Positions 33,085 through 35,788 of a DNA stretch of 35,788 nt are shown here, in pieces. Origin of the DNA: Chloroflexota bacterium (GTDB lineage Bacteria > Chloroflexota > Anaerolineae > Aggregatilineales > Phototrophicaceae); assembly GCA_026706395.1 (NCBI GenBank), contig JAPOYU010000099.1, positions 9,177 through 44,964 of the forward strand. The letters are read 5' to 3'. A program made the position numbers and the translations under genes. The notes below the pieces were generated by a model. It made no database searches and was not told the origin of the DNA. It saw only the letters and a list, made by a program, of their open reading frames with translations. Within the stretch, counting starts at the first letter, position 1; each line of letters begins with the position of its first letter.

Positions 33085-34218
33085 TTATGTCAGCAGCGCC
33101 TCCACCTCGGCGCGGACGCGCTCATCGTCCTCGCGCCGATGCAAGTCGGTCAGGAGCTTGCTGCTGTCCAGCTCCATCGTCCGCCAGAGCGCCCAAGCAG
33201 CGTGCCCCCGCACCAGCGCGCTGTTGTCATAAAGCAGTTGGATCAAGTGGGGGATGGCGACTTCGCCCCGCCAGTTGCCCGCGGCGACGCAGGCGTTGCG
33301 CACGATGAGTTCCCGCCCGGCCCGCTCGACTGGACTGCGGCGGAACATGGCGCGGAAGGACGGCTCATTGGACATCAGAATGTCGGTGAGTTGCGGCGCG
33401 ACTCGGTCAATGTCGAAAGGAAGGAAGGCGACCTCGTCCGTCTCTTCGGCGAAGCGCTGGAATGGGCAAACATCCTGGCAGATATCGCAACCGAAGATCC
33501 AGTTGCCGAAGTTGGGGCGCAGCTCGCGGTCGATCCAGCCGCGGTTCTCGATGGTGTGGTAGCTGATGCAGCGCCGCGAATCCAGCACGAAGGGCTCGGG
33601 GAAGGCATCGGTGGGGCAGGCGACCAGGCAGCGTGTACAAGTGCCGCACATGGTCTCGCGGTGCGGCGCGTCGTAGTCGTCGAATTCGAGCGCGGTGATG
33701 ATCTCGCCGATGAAGAAGCTGCTGCCGCGCCGGGGGTGGATCAGCATGGTGTTCTTGCCGATGAAGCCCAAGCCGGCCTGCTGGCCGTGGCTGCGCTCGA
33801 GGATGGCGCCGGTATCGACATAGACCTTCTGCGCCGGCTTGGCGCTGCTGGCTTCCGCCAGCCACTCGGCGAATGCCTCGAGCCGGAGGGCGAGGACATT
33901 GTGGTAGTCCAGGCCCCAGGCGTAGGCGGCGATGCGCCCGCGGGCCGGATCGTTCAGCGTGGCATCGTCGGCGTAGCGCGCGTGGTAGTCCATGCCGACC
34001 ACGATGAGCGTCTTGGCGCCGGGCAGGATTTCGCGCAGGTCCTGGCGGCGGCGAACACGGTCGGTCCGCGCCATATAACGCATCTCGCCCTGCATGCCGC
34101 GCTGGATCCAACGCAGGTAGGCAGCCAGCGTGGGCGAGGGCTCGGCCGGCGTGACGCCGCAGAGGTTGAAGCCGAGCTGGGCCGCCTTGCGTTTTATCCG
34201 CGCGAGGGTAAGTGGCAT
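33085..34218 (-). CDS. queG: Epoxyqueuosine reductase QueG
   Basis: It catalyses the last step of queuosine synthesis, reducing epoxyqueuosine to queuosine in the anticodon wobble position of certain tRNAs, using cobalamin and two [4Fe-4S] clusters. Its 377 residues include the catalytic-acid Asp135 in KVYVDTGAILERSHGQQAGLGFIGKNTML. The ferredoxin-like cysteines are C191-C194-C197-C201 (CGTCTRCLVACP) and C244-C247-C251 (CDICQDVC), with C217 in addition. C-terminal HEAT-like repeats (IVRNACVAAGNW, LVRGHAAWALWRT) bind tRNA. It is downstream of the small HMA gene with a 14-nt gap and may be co-transcribed. Other queuosine genes are not in the window. Confidence 0.95.
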   Translation of the reverse strand: MPLTLARIKRKAAQLGFNLCGVTPAEPSPTLAAYLRWIQRGMQGEMRYMARTDRVRRRQDLREILPGAKTLIVVGMDYHARYADDATLNDPARGRIAAYAWGLDYHNVLALRLEAFAEWLAEASSAKPAQKVYVDTGAILERSHGQQAGLGFIGKNTMLIHPRRGSSFFIGEIITALEFDDYDAPHRETMCGTCTRCLVACPTDAFPEPFVLDSRRCISYHTIENRGWIDRELRPNFGNWIFGCDICQDVCPFQRFAEETDEVAFLPFDIDRVAPQLTDILMSNEPSFRAMFRRSPVERAGRELIVRNACVAAGNWRGEVAIPHLIQLLYDNSALVRGHAAWALWRTMELDSSKLLTDLHRREDDERVRAEVEALLT

Positions 34219-34232
34219 TCGGTCGGCGGCGG

Positions 34233-34442
34233 CTAGCTTTCTGCGGGCGGGTAGTCGATCTCTTTGAGCGACTGGACGATGTTGTCCCAGGTGGCCGGCG
34301 CGTCGAATTCGATCCGGATGGTCTTGCTGGGCACATCGCCGCTGACAGCCTGTACGCCGGAGAGATCTTCCAGCTCCATCTTGATCGCGGCGACGCAGCC
34401 GGCGCAGCCGATATTTGGCACTTCGAAGGTTTTGCTGGTCAT
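34233..34442 (-). CDS. Heavy-metal-associated (HMA) domain protein, CopZ-like
   Basis: A 69-residue ferredoxin-like metal-binding protein. The CxxC motif is GCAGC (C13 and C16) after the first strand, and the remaining pattern (VAAIKMELEDLSGVQAVSGD, TIRIEFDAP) fits the HMA fold. Such proteins carry copper or other soft metals to P-type pumps. The csoR-copA locus is 5 kb away, so it could be the copper chaperone, but GMTC is replaced by NIGC and the metal is not proven. An AGGA lies just before the ATG. A heptad repeat lies upstream, and queG follows 14 nt downstream. Confidence 0.85.
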   Translation of the reverse strand: MTSKTFEVPNIGCAGCVAAIKMELEDLSGVQAVSGDVPSKTIRIEFDAPATWDNIVQSLKEIDYPPAES

Positions 34443-34471
34443 GGTTTTGTCCTTGTATTTGGTGATTCTAT

Positions 34472-34505
34472 TTTAATCACCGAGTACACCGGGGCACAGA
34501 GTTTT
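34472..34505 (-). repeat. Dispersed CTCTGTG-type heptad repeat, copy 5
   Basis: On the minus strand it reads aaaaactctgtgccccggtg, then tactcggtgatta, upstream of the HMA gene. It is the ctcggtg variant, in the same orientation as the gene it precedes. Confidence 0.55.
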
Positions 34506-34579
34506 TCGCGCGTTTGACAGAAGCGAGATTAAGGGGCGAGCCGCCGTTTCGCCCGTAGGAACGTGCGGGTGACGTGACG

Positions 34580-35770
34580 TCACATGAAGGCCTGGATGCC
34601 GGTTTGGGCGCGGCCGAGGATCAGGGCGTGGATGTCGCTGGTGCCTTCGTAGGTGTTGACGGCTTCGAGGTTCATGACATGGCGGATGACGTGAAATTCG
34701 TCGGCGATGCCGTTGCCGCCGTGCATATCGCGGGAGGCGCGGGCGATTTCGAGGGCTACCCCGCAGGAGTTGCGCTTCACCAGCGAGATCATTTCCGGCG
34801 TGGCCGCGCCTTGATCGAAGAGGCGGCCGACGCGCATCGCGCCCTGCAAGCCAAGCGCGATATCGGTCATCATGTTGGCCAGCTTGAATTGGATGAGTTG
34901 ATTTGCAGCCAGGGGGCGCCCGAATTGATGGCGGTCGAGCGAGTATTGACGGGCGGCGTGCCAGCAGAATTCAGCCGCGCCCAGGGCGCCCCAGGCGATG
35001 CCGTAGCGGGCGCGGTTGAGGCAGCCGAAGGGGCCGCGCAGGCCGCGCGCGCCGGGCAGCAGGTTTTCCGCGGGCACGAAGACATCGTCCATGACGATTT
35101 CGCCGGTGCTGCTGGCGCGGAGGCTGAATTTGCCTTCGATCGCGGGGGCGGACAAGCCGTCCATGCCGCGCTCGAGGATGAAGCCGCGGATGGCGCCATC
35201 GCCGTCATCGGCGCCGTAGGTTTTCGCCCAGACGATGAAGACATCGGCGATGGGTGAATTGGTGATCCACATTTTCCCCCCGTGCAGTCGCCAGCCGCCG
35301 GCGACTTTTGCCGCGCGCGTTTCCATGGCGCCGGGGTCGCTGCCGTGGTCGGGCTCGGTCAAGCCGAAACAGCCGACCCATTCGCCGCTGACAAGCTTCG
35401 GCAGGTATTTGCTCCGCTGCTCGTCGCTGCCATAGGCATAGATGGGGTACATGACGAGGGCGCTTTGCACGCTCATGGCGCTGCGATAGCCGCTGTCGAC
35501 GCGTTCGACTTCGCGGGCGATCAAGCCGTAGGAGACATAGTTTAAGCCGGCGCCGCCGTGTTCTTCGGGCAGGGTCGCGCCCAGCATGCCGAGCTCCGCC
35601 ATTTCGGTGTAGATATCGCGGTCGAAGGTCTCGTGGCGGTTGGCTTCGAGGATGCGCGGCATGAGCTTGCCCTGGCAGTAGTCGCGGGCGGCGTCGCGGA
35701 CCATTCGCTCTTCGTCGGTCAGTTGGTCGTTGAGCAGGAAGGGATCGTCCCAGTGGAATTGCTTTGTCAT
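34580..35770 (-). CDS. gcdH: Glutaryl-CoA dehydrogenase
   Basis: This FAD enzyme oxidatively decarboxylates glutaryl-CoA to crotonyl-CoA in lysine, tryptophan and aromatic degradation. Its 396 residues include the family-specific [23 protein letters not shown] with substrate-carboxylate-binding Arg96, [17 protein letters not shown] (FAD/substrate loop), and the C-terminal [24 protein letters not shown] with catalytic base Glu375. These separate it from general acyl-CoA dehydrogenases such as the one at 23017. Its ATG is at 35770-35768, directly behind a heptad repeat whose GTGGTGA may serve as a ribosome site. Upstream sequence is cut by the window end. Confidence 0.92.
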   Translation of the reverse strand: MTKQFHWDDPFLLNDQLTDEERMVRDAARDYCQGKLMPRILEANRHETFDRDIYTEMAELGMLGATLPEEHGGAGLNYVSYGLIAREVERVDSGYRSAMSVQSALVMYPIYAYGSDEQRSKYLPKLVSGEWVGCFGLTEPDHGSDPGAMETRAAKVAGGWRLHGGKMWITNSPIADVFIVWAKTYGADDGDGAIRGFILERGMDGLSAPAIEGKFSLRASSTGEIVMDDVFVPAENLLPGARGLRGPFGCLNRARYGIAWGALGAAEFCWHAARQYSLDRHQFGRPLAANQLIQFKLANMMTDIALGLQGAMRVGRLFDQGAATPEMISLVKRNSCGVALEIARASRDMHGGNGIADEFHVIRHVMNLEAVNTYEGTSDIHALILGRAQTGIQAFM

Positions 35771-35788
35771 GATTTCACCACAGAGTCA
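35771..35788 (-). repeat. Dispersed CTCTGTG-type heptad repeat, copy 6 (cut by window edge)
   Basis: On the minus strand tgactctgtggtgaaatc ends directly at the gcdH ATG. The repeat's GGTGA lies where the ribosome site should be, so the repeat may provide the Shine-Dalgarno of this gene. Confidence 0.55.

Noticed and set aside
33013..34236. 407-residue plus-strand frame opposite queG
   Set aside because: The composition is typical of an antisense frame of a GC-rich gene. queG on the other strand has all its catalytic and Fe-S residues.
34574..34583. Palindrome GTGACGTCAC at the gcdH stop
   Set aside because: It is a short self-complementary sequence at a gene end, not upstream of any gene and not repeated elsewhere in the window. 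It is likely chance.
1..35788. CRISPR arrays, tRNA or rRNA genes, and insertion sequences
   Set aside because: No regularly spaced identical repeats, tRNA cloverleaf or rRNA-like sequence, or transposase/integrase frame was seen. The heptad and hairpin repeats are dispersed, not arrayed.

Overview
The window is a GC-rich (roughly 60%) bacterial chromosome segment packed with housekeeping and metabolic genes, with short intergenic gaps and little sign of phage or transposons. Its make-up fits a Chloroflexota-like free-living heterotroph, perhaps from a metagenome: acyl-CoA dehydrogenases, a split propionyl-CoA carboxylase, a stand-alone catalytic-chain methylmalonyl-CoA mutase, copper export, epoxyqueuosine reductase, and dispersed CTCTGTG-type repeats. 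This placement is inferred from gene content and style, not phylogeny.

Layout. 1-2480: the 3' part of secA, then an MBL-fold hydrolase. 2539-7363: divergent mutM and dnaE. 7569-9872: pfkA, then the tRNA-proofreading protein YbaK and an SDR oxidoreductase on the other strand. 9998-12839: a mutase of the methylmalonyl-CoA family and a CHAD protein, divergently transcribed. 12841-16675: two overlapping multi-pass GT-C-like membrane proteins. 16776-20448: a carboxylase operon (carboxyltransferase, biotin carboxylase, biotin carrier). 20779-21855: a CYTH enzyme and an unknown 158-residue partner. 21989-24207: acyl-CoA dehydrogenase and an MDR oxidoreductase. 24257-25195: an AT-richer SitI3-like protein. 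25379-26373: methylmalonyl-CoA epimerase and a DHFR/RibD-like reductase. 26447-29242: CsoR operator, csoR and copA. 29442-30871: a two-gene Thoeris-type antiphage module. 31283-35770: amidase, queG, a small copper-chaperone-like protein and glutaryl-CoA dehydrogenase.

How the genes work together. The carboxylase, epimerase and mutase form the route propionyl-CoA -> (S)-methylmalonyl-CoA -> (R)-methylmalonyl-CoA -> succinyl-CoA, although they sit in three separate transcription units. The two acyl-CoA dehydrogenases, MDR oxidoreductase and SDR would feed acyl-CoA and amino-acid catabolism into it. CsoR, CopA and possibly the HMA protein form a copper-response unit.

The most interesting region is 29300-31020. 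A TIR gene (ThsB-like) overlaps by four bases a gene for a two-helix membrane protein with a macro domain (ThsA-like), the architecture of type II Thoeris. The module is AT-richer than its surroundings. It begins within three bases of the end of a 69-base fragment of a second, diverged copA gene, which is itself bounded on the other side by a dispersed hairpin repeat. That looks like a fossil integration or recombination junction. Dispersed hairpin repeats (18819, 21918, 29306, partial at 33032) and CTCTGTG-type heptad repeats (at least seven places) are the other structures that genes do not explain.
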